Of a DNA stretch of 64,000 nucleotides, positions 42,804 through 51,630 are shown piece by piece. The stretch covers positions 1-64,000 of the forward strand of contig CAYORX010000007.1 in the NCBI GenBank assembly GCA_964406505.1, given 5' to 3'. Under the pieces are notes generated by a model. That model was not told the origin of the DNA. It saw only the letters and a program-made list of their open reading frames with translations, and did no database searches. The stretch comes from DTU015 sp964406505 (GTDB taxonomy: Bacteria; Bacillota; Sulfobacillia; Fermentithermobacillales; Fermentithermobacillaceae). Within the stretch, counting starts at the first letter, position 1. Each line of letters starts with the position of its first letter. A program made the position numbers and the translations under genes.

Positions 42804-44909
42804 TTAAACTCCTGATGCATAATAACGAAACCAGTTTAACATTCTTTCAAACCGATCAAATCTGTGAAGCGGTTTCAAAAATCCATGAAATTCATCTGGA
42901 TATCTAACAAACACAGCAGTTTTTCCGAGTTGTCTAAAGGATAAGTAAAATTCTTCTGATTGTGAAACAGGACACCTTAAATCACCGTCACCATGAATAA
43001 ACATGACAGGCGTTGTGACTTTAGGTACATAAGAAATAGGGGGCCTTTCTAAATACTTTTCGGACACTTTCCAAGGGAGTCCCCCCACATGGTGTTCAGC
43101 GAACATCGGTATATCACTTGTACCCCACATGCTGTGCCAATTAGAAATGATAGCCCCTGCCGCTGCCGCCTTAAAACGATCTGTTTGGGTGATTATCCAA
43201 CCTGTCACAAACAGTCGCGATGGGTCGGCGATACGTATTGTTACCACATAATCTATACCTGCCATTATATCAAGATAGTCAGCATCCCTCCAATCCCCTA
43301 CACAAGCATAAACGAACTTTTGACCATACGATTGCGACCCACGAGGGTTAGTATACAATACGGCGACGGCGCAATTTTCGCTTCCAAATATCTGGCATTG
43401 GAACATGAACGCAGAGCCATATACACCGTGTGGCCCACCATGTATGAACAGCACCGTTGGAAAGATAAGGTCGACGTTTTCAGTATAATTCACTGGATAC
43501 ACTAGATAACCGTCTGTATCCCATCCCTTGGCACCTTTATAGGTAAACCGTTCACATGCACCAAGAACATAATCCGTTAACCACGTATTCAAATCGGTAA
43601 GTTTAGTCAATTGCAAATCCGCCTCAGCACTTTCGTCAAACAAATATAGGTCGTCAGGTGTTTCAGACGAACCAATTTGAAGCATCACGGTTTTTTCAAG
43701 GCCTCTTGATTGGTTAATATGCGACACAGTCTGATAGCGGCCATACCATACCGATTTGATCAATGGTTCAGAACTCGATTTATCGTTATTACAGTCGATT
43801 TGAAGTCGAAAAACTCCCGTTGCACCTTGGTCGCTTGCCAAAAACGTAATCGTATTCGGATCTTCCCAAAAATAAGGAGGGTTCGGAGAGAAGTAACGCA
43901 TATCAGGAGATACGTAATTGCCTATAGGCCTATCAAATTGTTTAGTCAAATTTTTCGCGTTGTTCATCGAAAGTGGTTTCAAATCAAAAGATTCTTCTTG
44001 CGAATTTAGTTTTTCCACAAATAAAGCAACGTCAATCACCCAAAGTGCAGTAGTGGTAGAATTTTTGTATTTTACGTCGTGTCCCAAAAAAACTATTTTT
44101 TTACCGTTAGGAGACCAACGTGGAGCCCTTATCGAGCCTGTGCCATCGATCAGCCAAACGGTTCTGCCCGTAGATATTTCAAGCAACCAAAAGCCTTGTT
44201 TTTGAACATAATCGGCATCTTTCCGTCTTAATGCCGAAATGACAAGATGTTTGCCATCAGGCGACAAATCTGAATCTAGATAATTATAATTTCTGTTAGT
44301 AAGACGCCCTACGAAACTTATGATTTCTGAAAATTCAGGTACATTGATAGGAAAGTTAACCATATGTGAGTGGGAAGTCATATCGCCGAAATAACCCTCG
44401 CCGTCGAATCGATAAGATAACCGCGTAATGACCTTGATTTTAGATTCGACGCCTAGTGGTTTTTGCTTTATACCGTTTGAGCGATCATTATCGCCCTTTT
44501 TTAAAGTTTCGGTTTTACTATCCAAAAAATCAACGCTAGCCTGACACTCAGCCCTAAGTCTATCCCATTTAGGCGCACCCGGGTGCGGAATCCAATTATC
44601 GTCTTTAGCGAAAACTTTAGATGTAAACACAATATGTATCCCATCAGGTGCCCTTTTAGGTGCTCCGATTACACTTTGTTCTGTACATAAATGCCATGGT
44701 TCACCCCTGTCAGCCTGAGACACCACAAATAAAACCTTTGTATCATCTGGTGACACTTGTGCGTCCCCTACATTTTTAAACTTATATAAATCTTCAAGTT
44801 TCAAGGTCTGAGAATCACTAGGTTTGTTATCCCGATTTTTGTTAAATTCCCAACCGTTTCGTTTAAAATTATCATTAAAAGCGTCATCGGCGTTTTTGGA
44901 CCTCATCAT
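42804..44909 (-). CDS. S9-family prolyl oligopeptidase-like protein lacking the catalytic serine
   Basis: A 701-residue protein with an N-terminal beta-propeller (residues about 30-430, with VSPDDTKVLFVVS, LSPDGKHLVISA, SPNGKKIVFLGHD) and a C-terminal alpha/beta hydrolase domain (HGGPHGVYGSAF, NPRGSQSYGQKF). In acylaminoacyl peptidases the nucleophile elbow GSYGGYMTN follows VTG; here VTG (568-570) is joined directly to WIITQTDRF (571 on). Nine residues including the catalytic Ser are missing in frame. The Asp (GDGDLRCP) and His (DEFHGF) of the triad remain. As written it cannot be an active serine peptidase. Two ATG codons follow GGGGAGGGGG. It lies between lctP and the APH-like gene. Confidence 0.85.
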   Translation of the reverse strand: MMRSKNADDAFNDNFKRNGWEFNKNRDNKPSDSQTLKLEDLYKFKNVGDAQVSPDDTKVLFVVSQADRGEPWHLCTEQSVIGAPKRAPDGIHIVFTSKVFAKDDNWIPHPGAPKWDRLRAECQASVDFLDSKTETLKKGDNDRSNGIKQKPLGVESKIKVITRLSYRFDGEGYFGDMTSHSHMVNFPINVPEFSEIISFVGRLTNRNYNYLDSDLSPDGKHLVISALRRKDADYVQKQGFWLLEISTGRTVWLIDGTGSIRAPRWSPNGKKIVFLGHDVKYKNSTTTALWVIDVALFVEKLNSQEESFDLKPLSMNNAKNLTKQFDRPIGNYVSPDMRYFSPNPPYFWEDPNTITFLASDQGATGVFRLQIDCNNDKSSSEPLIKSVWYGRYQTVSHINQSRGLEKTVMLQIGSSETPDDLYLFDESAEADLQLTKLTDLNTWLTDYVLGACERFTYKGAKGWDTDGYLVYPVNYTENVDLIFPTVLFIHGGPHGVYGSAFMFQCQIFGSENCAVAVLYTNPRGSQSYGQKFVYACVGDWRDADYLDIMAGIDYVVTIRIADPSRLFVTGWIITQTDRFKAAAAGAIISNWHSMWGTSDIPMFAEHHVGGLPWKVSEKYLERPPISYVPKVTTPVMFIHGDGDLRCPVSQSEEFYLSFRQLGKTAVFVRYPDEFHGFLKPLHRFDRFERMLNWFRYYASGV

Positions 44910-44982
44910 CTACACCCCCTCCCCATTCTTTAGGATGAGGTTCGCCGCATATATTCGGTTTTCCTTTGCCTCATTTCTTTAC

Positions 44983-46536
44983 CTAAGGTGCTTGAAGAAA
45001 AACCAGAGTGCCTAACATAGTCTGGCATCCAACTAAAAACAAAAGCCAAAAACAATATGGCAAGCATTTTGTCAAGAGGTCACCTTCACGCCCTATAAGT
45101 CCAGTGGTACTAGAACCCAAAAGTACTTTTGATGGTGCTATTGACGAAGCTAAAGATGCCCCTACGGTTTGAGAAGCAGCGATTAAAGTTTTGCTGAGCC
45201 CCAACGAACTCGCGGTTTCCATTTGAAATGCTCCAAATAAGACGTTAGCGTTTGTGTTACTACCCGTCATAAAGCATCCTAATGCACCGATGAAAGTCGA
45301 AACAATTGGGAATATTCCTGAAGCAACCTTCGATACTCCAATAGCTAACTCTCGAGTCATACCTGTATCATTCATAACCAGCGCCATCATTACCATAGTC
45401 AAAACTCCAAGAGTTGTGGGGATGCATTGTTTTATGGTTGTCTTTGCCGCAGCTCCAACATTGTGTGATTTTATTAAGCCTTTTCGGAGAAACAATACCA
45501 TCCCTAAAACTGCCGATAAACCTATAATAGGTGCAGGGTGAGAAAATATGCCTATAGCAGCGTAACTCTTCTCGGCAGCCACTTCATAGCCCAAATGAGT
45601 GGTCAAAGCAGGGTAGTCAAACCCCAATTTGTAAGGTGCAAAGAAAGTTTTCACTACAGGTATTTGAGATACAAACGTAAGTAACAAAAGTATTAGGTAT
45701 GGCGCACCAGCCAATTTTGCAGGTTGGTAAGGATTCTTGACATCTTTTCTGTTTCTATCTGCCGACTTGCTCGGTTTTCTAGCGCCTAAAAAAACGATAA
45801 TTACAACTCCCAACAAAGAACCTAGCAACGAAGCAACTTGCGCTAAATTTGCTTTGACGGTCACCCATTGAACGGTACCCATAATAAGGCCAACGAGGAT
45901 AATATACTTTAATCCGCGGCGAACGCCTTGCCAACTTTCGACAATGTGAGCGACAGCAACTCCGGACAATATAGTCGGCAAAATGAAAGATAGTCCTACC
46001 CAATGGCCAAGTATATCTGGCGAAATCTTCGTTGCTAAAAGCAAAGTATAGTACGATGCACCCATCGAACCAAAGGTAATCGACCAGGCATGTCCCACCA
46101 ACGTCGCAGCAGCTGAAATAAGCGGAGGAAAACCCACAGCGATCATTAAAGGTGCGCACACAGCCACTGGAACCCCGTAACCGGCCACAGCCTGAATAAC
46201 TCCAGTTAAGCACCAAGCCATCAACAGCCCAAGAAGAAGGTTATCATCAGATAATGCCGTCATTAATTTCGATACCTCAGGGAGCAAGCCTGTCTCGTGC
46301 ACTAATTGAAACATAAACGATGAAGTCCAAATTATCAATACAACAAATAAAGTAAGGCTAACCCCCTTAGCTGACGCCATTGCCAATAAAAATGGGTAGC
46401 CGCCAAAAAAACTTCCTCCGACAAATAAAGCTACAATCCAAGCAACCAGCCCAGACCTGCCGGATTTCCATTTAAGACCTAAAAGCGTAAAGAGAAGAAT
46501 GACAACTGGGCTAGAAGCCAGAATCCACCGAATCAT
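44983..46536 (-). CDS. lctP: L-lactate permease
   Basis: A 517-residue membrane protein with about 12-14 helices of the LctP/LldP/GlcA family, which takes up lactate or glycolate with protons. ALFVGGSFFGGYPFLLAMASAKG (in parts), AVAGYGVPVAVCAPLMIAVGF and SITFGSMGASYY near the middle, and GCFMTGSNTNANVLFGAFQ toward the C-terminus are family marks. The ATG at 46536 follows AGGGGG by nine bases. A 14-base palindrome lies upstream (46603-46616). It is a likely partner of the etf-ldh operon at 7051-10477. Confidence 0.95.
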   Translation of the reverse strand: MIRWILASSPVVILLFTLLGLKWKSGRSGLVAWIVALFVGGSFFGGYPFLLAMASAKGVSLTLFVVLIIWTSSFMFQLVHETGLLPEVSKLMTALSDDNLLLGLLMAWCLTGVIQAVAGYGVPVAVCAPLMIAVGFPPLISAAATLVGHAWSITFGSMGASYYTLLLATKISPDILGHWVGLSFILPTILSGVAVAHIVESWQGVRRGLKYIILVGLIMGTVQWVTVKANLAQVASLLGSLLGVVIIVFLGARKPSKSADRNRKDVKNPYQPAKLAGAPYLILLLLTFVSQIPVVKTFFAPYKLGFDYPALTTHLGYEVAAEKSYAAIGIFSHPAPIIGLSAVLGMVLFLRKGLIKSHNVGAAAKTTIKQCIPTTLGVLTMVMMALVMNDTGMTRELAIGVSKVASGIFPIVSTFIGALGCFMTGSNTNANVLFGAFQMETASSLGLSKTLIAASQTVGASLASSIAPSKVLLGSSTTGLIGREGDLLTKCLPYCFWLLFLVGCQTMLGTLVFLQAP

Positions 46537-46602
46537 TTTTTGATTCCCCCTAGAATTTCGACACTGAATCACTGTTCAACAACCTAATTTTAATTCTTAT
46601 TG

Positions 46603-46616
46603 TGGTATCAATACCA
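46603..46616. promoter_or_regulatory. Palindrome upstream of lctP
   Basis: TGGTATCAATACCA is a perfect inverted repeat of 6 bases with a 2-base centre, between lctP (minus) and the second ggt (plus). The shape TGGT...ACCA is reminiscent of GntR/LldR-type operators, but the spacing differs. The regulator is not in the window. Confidence 0.4.
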
Positions 46617-46764
46617 TTCCTATGTCTAAGCTGATTGAATTCCATAACATAATCAACCTATAAGACAAATCTGTTTTCGAAATACTCTAGCTCGCCTAAA
46701 TTGGCAAAGGAAAATGGACATGCTTCAAGAAAACTACAAATGCAAATGTGGAGGTGTTTAACCG

Positions 46765-48357
46765 TTGGCAAAATTAACCAATATTCACCGCCCCGCAATA
46801 ATGAGTCGTAAAGGGATGGTTGTAGCAGGCCATCACCTAGCAGCACAAGCCGGGGCTTCTGTTTTGCATTCAGGAGGAAATGCAGTTGATGCTGCAATCA
46901 CTGCGGCAGCGATATTGACAGTAGTTAAACCAGATGCATGTGGGCTGGGCGGTGATCTTTTTGCACTTATATATAATCAGCAGGAAAACACGATAAGAGC
47001 TTATCTTGGCAGCGGTGCAGTGCCAAAACAAGCCCCTGTAGAACGTTTTTTGAAGAATGGAATCCCTAACCGTGGTCCTTTAGCGTCCACAGTTCCAGGT
47101 ATGGTTTCCGCCTGGGAAAAGATGATTTCTGATAGCGGGCAATGTACTCTTGGAGATGCTCTTGAACCTTCAATTGCAATCGCATCTGAAGGTTTTCCTG
47201 TGTCCTATTTTTTAAATGAAGCTATAATTCGCGCTCGCCAAACCATAAGTCAATTTTCCGAAACGGCAAATATTTTCATCCCCGACGGGCATGTGCCCAA
47301 GCCGGGTCAGCTTTTGCGCCAACCCGATCTGTCTAACTCTTTAGAAGAAATCGCCGAAAATGGAGCACTTGCGTTCTATGAAGGCCCCATTGCTCATAAA
47401 ATCACAAACTACCTTGGACGGCTTGGGAGCGCGCTTAGTGCAGAAGATCTTAGTAAGCAAACTACCATGGTCACGGATCCTTTGGTAACCACTTATCGCG
47501 GCGTCAATTTATTAACGGTCCCACCCGTATCCCCGGGATTGGCAACGCTAGCGGCTTTGAATATTCTTGAAAACCTTCAATTCCATCCAGATTCTGGCGA
47601 AGGTGTGCACCTTACGATTGAAGCCATGAAATTGGCGCTGGGCGACCTAAAAGCATACGTGGCGGATCCATCAGCAATTAATATCAACATTCAACAACTA
47701 TTAGACAAAACGTATGCATCAAAACGACGACGTCTTATTAACCGTACAAAAGCGCTTGAACAGCCATCAGCAGGGTTTTTACAAAAACTTGGAGGCGACA
47801 CCGCATATGTCGGAGTTGTAGACAATGATGGTAATGCCGTTTCGTTGATTCAGAGCGTGTTTTGGGATTTTGGCTCCGGAGTTACGATACCGGGCACAGG
47901 TATCGTTTTAAACAATCGTATGTCTAGTTTCGATATTGACCCTTCAAGTCCTAATTGCGTAGCACCCGGAAAACGTGCACTTCATACCCTTCAAAGTCTG
48001 ATGCTAATGAAAGACAAACAATTGTTAGGTGTGATGGGTTGTCCCGGCGGAAAGAACCAAGGACAGCTTCAGTTTAACCTACAAATATTAACTTCACTTT
48101 TAAATGGGAATATAAACCCTCAATTAGCCGTAGAAAGACCGCGCTGGCGTTTTGAAGGTGGTAAGAAAATTGTGTGCGAAAGCAACTTGCCAAAAAAAAT
48201 TGTTTCTTATTTATTAGATGCGGGTCATGATATAGAATTTTTAGATCCGCTCGCCCAAGAATTGGGAAGCGCTAAAGTGATCTACGTAGATCCTATCAAT
48301 TCTACATTGATGGCAGCGGCAGACCCGCGTCGCGAGGCATACGCAATAGGTTTTTAG
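46765..48357 (+). CDS. ggt: Gamma-glutamyltransferase-family protein (second of two)
   Basis: A 530-residue Ntn hydrolase related to the protein at 33724 but clearly diverged. The nucleophile is Thr346 in GGDTAYVGVVD. GGNAVDAAITAA, CGLGGDLFALIY, STVPGMVSAWE, PVSPGLATLAALNILENL and GSGVTIPGTGIVLNNRM (in parts) support the family. The usual Thr-Thr/Ser pair is Thr-Ala here. No signal peptide, so probably cytoplasmic. The TTG start follows GGAGGTG by eight bases. It stands alone on the plus strand, converging on an M20-like gene across a perfect 12-bp hairpin. Confidence 0.85.
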   Translation: MAKLTNIHRPAIMSRKGMVVAGHHLAAQAGASVLHSGGNAVDAAITAAAILTVVKPDACGLGGDLFALIYNQQENTIRAYLGSGAVPKQAPVERFLKNGIPNRGPLASTVPGMVSAWEKMISDSGQCTLGDALEPSIAIASEGFPVSYFLNEAIIRARQTISQFSETANIFIPDGHVPKPGQLLRQPDLSNSLEEIAENGALAFYEGPIAHKITNYLGRLGSALSAEDLSKQTTMVTDPLVTTYRGVNLLTVPPVSPGLATLAALNILENLQFHPDSGEGVHLTIEAMKLALGDLKAYVADPSAININIQQLLDKTYASKRRRLINRTKALEQPSAGFLQKLGGDTAYVGVVDNDGNAVSLIQSVFWDFGSGVTIPGTGIVLNNRMSSFDIDPSSPNCVAPGKRALHTLQSLMLMKDKQLLGVMGCPGGKNQGQLQFNLQILTSLLNGNINPQLAVERPRWRFEGGKKIVCESNLPKKIVSYLLDAGHDIEFLDPLAQELGSAKVIYVDPINSTLMAAADPRREAYAIGF

Positions 48358-48378
48358 ATCGCTTATAATTATCTTATG

Positions 48379-48413
48379 GCTGGACTCATTTTCTTACTGA
48401 GAATGAGTCCAGC
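48379..48413. terminator. Bidirectional hairpin between ggt and the M20-like gene
   Basis: GCTGGACTCATT (48379-48390) pairs perfectly with AATGAGTCCAGC (48402-48413). It overlaps the last codons of the M20-like gene. T-runs are weak on both sides. Confidence 0.5.
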
Positions 48414-49674
48414 GTAAAATAGCTTTACTTATGGTAAACGCCGCAATGACAATTTCGTCTAAACCCACGTATTCATTTGGCAAGTAAACGCGATCAAGGC
48501 TTCCGGGACCAAATATTACACCGGGTATACCCGCATTTGTAAAAAACCGCAGTTCGGATACTGCAGGCAAAACAGTAACCGGATCAGAATCAACTTCTCC
48601 ATTGTGGCTGCTTTCCAACATGATTTTTACTAAAGGATGTTTTGGATCGGTCAAAGAAGGGCTTACTCTGACCGGCCCCCAAATAATATCCGGAGGATTC
48701 TCACTAAGCCACGAATCATTTAAGGTAACCTCATTTAGGGCTTCGGTAATCCATTGATGCAAATCTTGAAAAGTTTCTCCGGGAATATAACCGGCATTAA
48801 CCTTGATATCGCATTCGTCAGGCACGACCCCTCCAAAACCCCCTCCATCGATGGCAGTTACTGTCATCGGATGTTTGATTTTAACTGATGACCAAAGAGG
48901 GTGAACATGCTTTTTATCTAGACGCTCCTCAAGTGATTTAAGGGCATTTACATATTTAACTGCTTTCGTAATGGCATTCACGCCTTGACTTGGTGACCCG
49001 GCATGAGCACTTTGTCCGCGAACTCGAATAGTCAAAAACCCAAATCCTCGACTGCCAGAACATACTTTCAACCCCGTCGGTTGAGCTACGATTACTGCAT
49101 CTGCTATCTGTCCAGCTTCGATGCATCCAAGAGTACCATTGCCCCCTCCAATCTGATCTGCAACGCTTTGAAAGTAAATATTACCGCCGGGTACAAAACC
49201 GAGGCTTCTTAGCGTTTCTATTGCAAACAAAACTGCTGTTAGGGGGCCTTTAGCATCACATGCGCCCCGACCAAAAATCTTATCCCCAACTCGTTTCGCC
49301 ATAAAAGGATCCCCGGACCAATCTTGAAGTTCACCTACGGAACCCACGTCAGCATGACAATTCACTATCAGTGATCGTCCTTTTCCTGTCCCACGCCACA
49401 CTGCAGTCACATTTGGACGGCGCTCATAATCCAAATCATAACCCATTGTTTGATACTTATTGCGAATACTGCCGACGGGAGGAATCCATACTCGAGGTAC
49501 AAGTCCCATGTCTTGTAGTTTGGCAGCAATTAAGTGTTGTACATTTGCTCCTCCCCGGCTTTCCGAATCAGGCTTACAAGGTGTTGAACAACCAATCGCT
49601 TCTACTAAAAATTCACCCATAAATTCTTTTCTAGATCGAAGCAAATTTTTAATTTGGTCATCAATCATTGACAT
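48394..49674 (-). CDS. M20-family amidohydrolase-like protein with altered active site
   Basis: A 426-residue protein with the ArgE/DapE/carboxypeptidase fold: IVNCHADVGSVG (His ligand), GRGACDAKGPLTAV (bridging Asp), a dimerisation domain from about residue 210 (RGFGFLTIRVRGQSAHAG), and a C-terminal GVIFGPGSLDRVYLPNEYVGLDE. Several canonical residues differ: the DEE before GGGNG is ADQ (VADQIGGGNG), the EPT metal site is QPT (VAQPTG), and the C-terminal His of the AHxPxEY motif is Tyr (VYLPNEY). So the general base Glu and two or three metal ligands appear changed. It may be inactive or use another chemistry. It lies downstream of pucR (41-base gap). Confidence 0.8.
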   Translation of the reverse strand: MSMIDDQIKNLLRSRKEFMGEFLVEAIGCSTPCKPDSESRGGANVQHLIAAKLQDMGLVPRVWIPPVGSIRNKYQTMGYDLDYERRPNVTAVWRGTGKGRSLIVNCHADVGSVGELQDWSGDPFMAKRVGDKIFGRGACDAKGPLTAVLFAIETLRSLGFVPGGNIYFQSVADQIGGGNGTLGCIEAGQIADAVIVAQPTGLKVCSGSRGFGFLTIRVRGQSAHAGSPSQGVNAITKAVKYVNALKSLEERLDKKHVHPLWSSVKIKHPMTVTAIDGGGFGGVVPDECDIKVNAGYIPGETFQDLHQWITEALNEVTLNDSWLSENPPDIIWGPVRVSPSLTDPKHPLVKIMLESSHNGEVDSDPVTVLPAVSELRFFTNAGIPGVIFGPGSLDRVYLPNEYVGLDEIVIAAFTISKAILRWTHSQ

Positions 49675-49715
49675 ACTCTCTCCTATATTTTTGTTTTGTC
49701 ACTTATTCCAAACGA

Positions 49716-51359
49716 TTATTTAGCAAACCCTTTTCGAAGCAGACAATCAGCTAACAGTGCCAAATATACTCCAACCTTTTCATCATAATTCGGACGGCGT
49801 CCGCCCCAAATCTTCGACAACCTATATTTGATAGTACTGGGATGTAAATTGCAAATTTCCGCTGCCGCAGCTACCGAACCATCACAACGAAAGTAAGCTA
49901 AAAGCGTTTCTTTAAGATCCCATGCATCGTCATCATCTAAACCTAACGGCCCAAGTTCAGCTGTAATCAACGAACGCATCTCTTTTTCGCCCATGCCAAA
50001 CAAAAAGCGATGCGCTCCTACATCAGAAACATAGCTTAACTTCCCTGGCCCATAAAGTTTACCTCCAAGTTCTAAAACTTGACACGCTTCTAAGAATCTG
50101 CTCGGAATATCTTCTACTTCACCAAATACATCGCTTGCACCTATAGATACTAACACTGGAGATAGAGATACATCACACTCCCGCTTAAGTTTTAGTAAGA
50201 GTTCATCCAAATCCTTTTCACTAGAAATGCGGCTGAACACAACTGCAACCATATTATTCACTATCCCTGCCAAAACTTTATGACTTTCCAAGGAAAACAC
50301 CCTAGAAACTACTTCAAGAAGCGCCGGAAGTTCCCGTATAGCCGCACTTACTTGAATCCCTCTTGAATCAGACAATTCACAAACGATAACCAAAAATTTA
50401 GAATGTGGTTCCCATCCCGCGGTTTTTACCAAAGTTTGAAATGATTTTTGCGCAATACGTCCGTTAACCACATCGTCTACCAATTTGCCTTGCAAACGTA
50501 ATCGTTCCTGGTTTATAGATATTTCTTTGAACATCTGAAACGCCACAAGAGATGCAACATAATCTAAAAACTGCATATCTCCATACACAAGAGCCGATTT
50601 CACCTCAAGAACTCTTACTGTGCCAACTGAACGCCCGCCAACCAAAACCGTTTTCTGGTAAGTACGCACCCGAGATTTACCTTTATAGGTCTTCGGAGCA
50701 GTTTCATGCAAACGCCTATGGATATCTTCTTCTACTTCATCCAAAACCAAGTTGTTTTGTACAGCGTCTTTTAAATAATTGGCAATGTTCAAAGAATCTT
50801 TAGTCGCGCCAGGCCAACCTCCGGCGATGAGGCGGCGGTGGCTATCTACGATAAGCAGTGGATTATCCATATGTTTAGACACTAATTTGGCAATTGTATT
50901 AAGTCCGGCACCGTCAAGAACCTTGTTCCTAAGTTGATATTCAATGCGGCGCGCTTCGTTAGTTTTTTCAGCAGATGCCGTTCGTATTTCGTTTGCCACA
51001 GCAAGAATCCAATCAGATATATCCTGACCAGGATCCACTTTGATCAAAGGCAAACCTAATTGTTCTGCGGTACTAACTGCATCATCTAAATTCGAGTCTG
51101 TGCTTCGGGCAACTATTGCAACACCTGCACAACGTGAGCTACTACAATAACGTAAAAATGAGCGTAAGTGTTCAGGCCTTCCTGCGAAAATATCTTCATC
51201 GGCACCGATCACAAACGAAACAGGCAAGTGAACCGTAAAAGGATTGCGAATTCGCAATACACCTCTCGCAAGTCTGTTTAAGCCTTGTTCACCTGCGATC
51301 ACCGAACATGCTTTGAGCCTCCCAGAAGAGATTAGTTCGCCAAGAGTAACCTCGAACAC
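49716..51359 (-). CDS. PucR-family transcriptional regulator
   Basis: A 547-residue regulator with an N-terminal PucR sensory domain (about 1-125, with LGELISSGRLKACSVIAG), a middle GGDEF-like/linker region (250-420) and a C-terminal HTH (about 480-540, LAYFRCDGSVAAAAEICNLH in part, STIKYRLSKI). PucR proteins control purine, amino acid or GABA catabolism, sensing a small ligand. The GTG start follows AAGGAGG. It is divergent from the TAXI-TRAP operon, with 271 bases between, and upstream of the M20-like gene, so it probably regulates one or both (inference). Confidence 0.85.
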   Translation of the reverse strand: MFEVTLGELISSGRLKACSVIAGEQGLNRLARGVLRIRNPFTVHLPVSFVIGADEDIFAGRPEHLRSFLRYCSSSRCAGVAIVARSTDSNLDDAVSTAEQLGLPLIKVDPGQDISDWILAVANEIRTASAEKTNEARRIEYQLRNKVLDGAGLNTIAKLVSKHMDNPLLIVDSHRRLIAGGWPGATKDSLNIANYLKDAVQNNLVLDEVEEDIHRRLHETAPKTYKGKSRVRTYQKTVLVGGRSVGTVRVLEVKSALVYGDMQFLDYVASLVAFQMFKEISINQERLRLQGKLVDDVVNGRIAQKSFQTLVKTAGWEPHSKFLVIVCELSDSRGIQVSAAIRELPALLEVVSRVFSLESHKVLAGIVNNMVAVVFSRISSEKDLDELLLKLKRECDVSLSPVLVSIGASDVFGEVEDIPSRFLEACQVLELGGKLYGPGKLSYVSDVGAHRFLFGMGEKEMRSLITAELGPLGLDDDDAWDLKETLLAYFRCDGSVAAAAEICNLHPSTIKYRLSKIWGGRRPNYDEKVGVYLALLADCLLRKGFAK

Positions 51360-51511
51360 CGAAACGCCTCCTTCTAGACTTGGTAATCAGCTAGCATAAA
51401 GTTATTGTACCCAATCCCTACCCGGATTGCATACGCCACAGCATACTGATATAATTTGCCGGTTAAGATGCTAACGAGATTCATCATCCTGGCTCAATAT
51501 TACACTTCTTT

Positions 51512-51529
51512 TTGTCAATTAAGACAAAG
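51512..51529. promoter_or_regulatory. Inverted repeat between pucR and the TRAP operon
   Basis: TTTGTCAATTAAGACAAA is a 6-base inverted repeat with a 6-base centre in the divergent intergenic region. It is a candidate binding site for the adjacent PucR regulator. Confidence 0.35.
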
Positions 51530-51630
51530 GCTGAAACTTATGCAACATGTAATTAAAAAGTATCGCATAAACAATGCGTTAAATAAAAATGAGAGTGATT
51601 TGAGTTGTCGATCACAAGGGGGAAACACTA

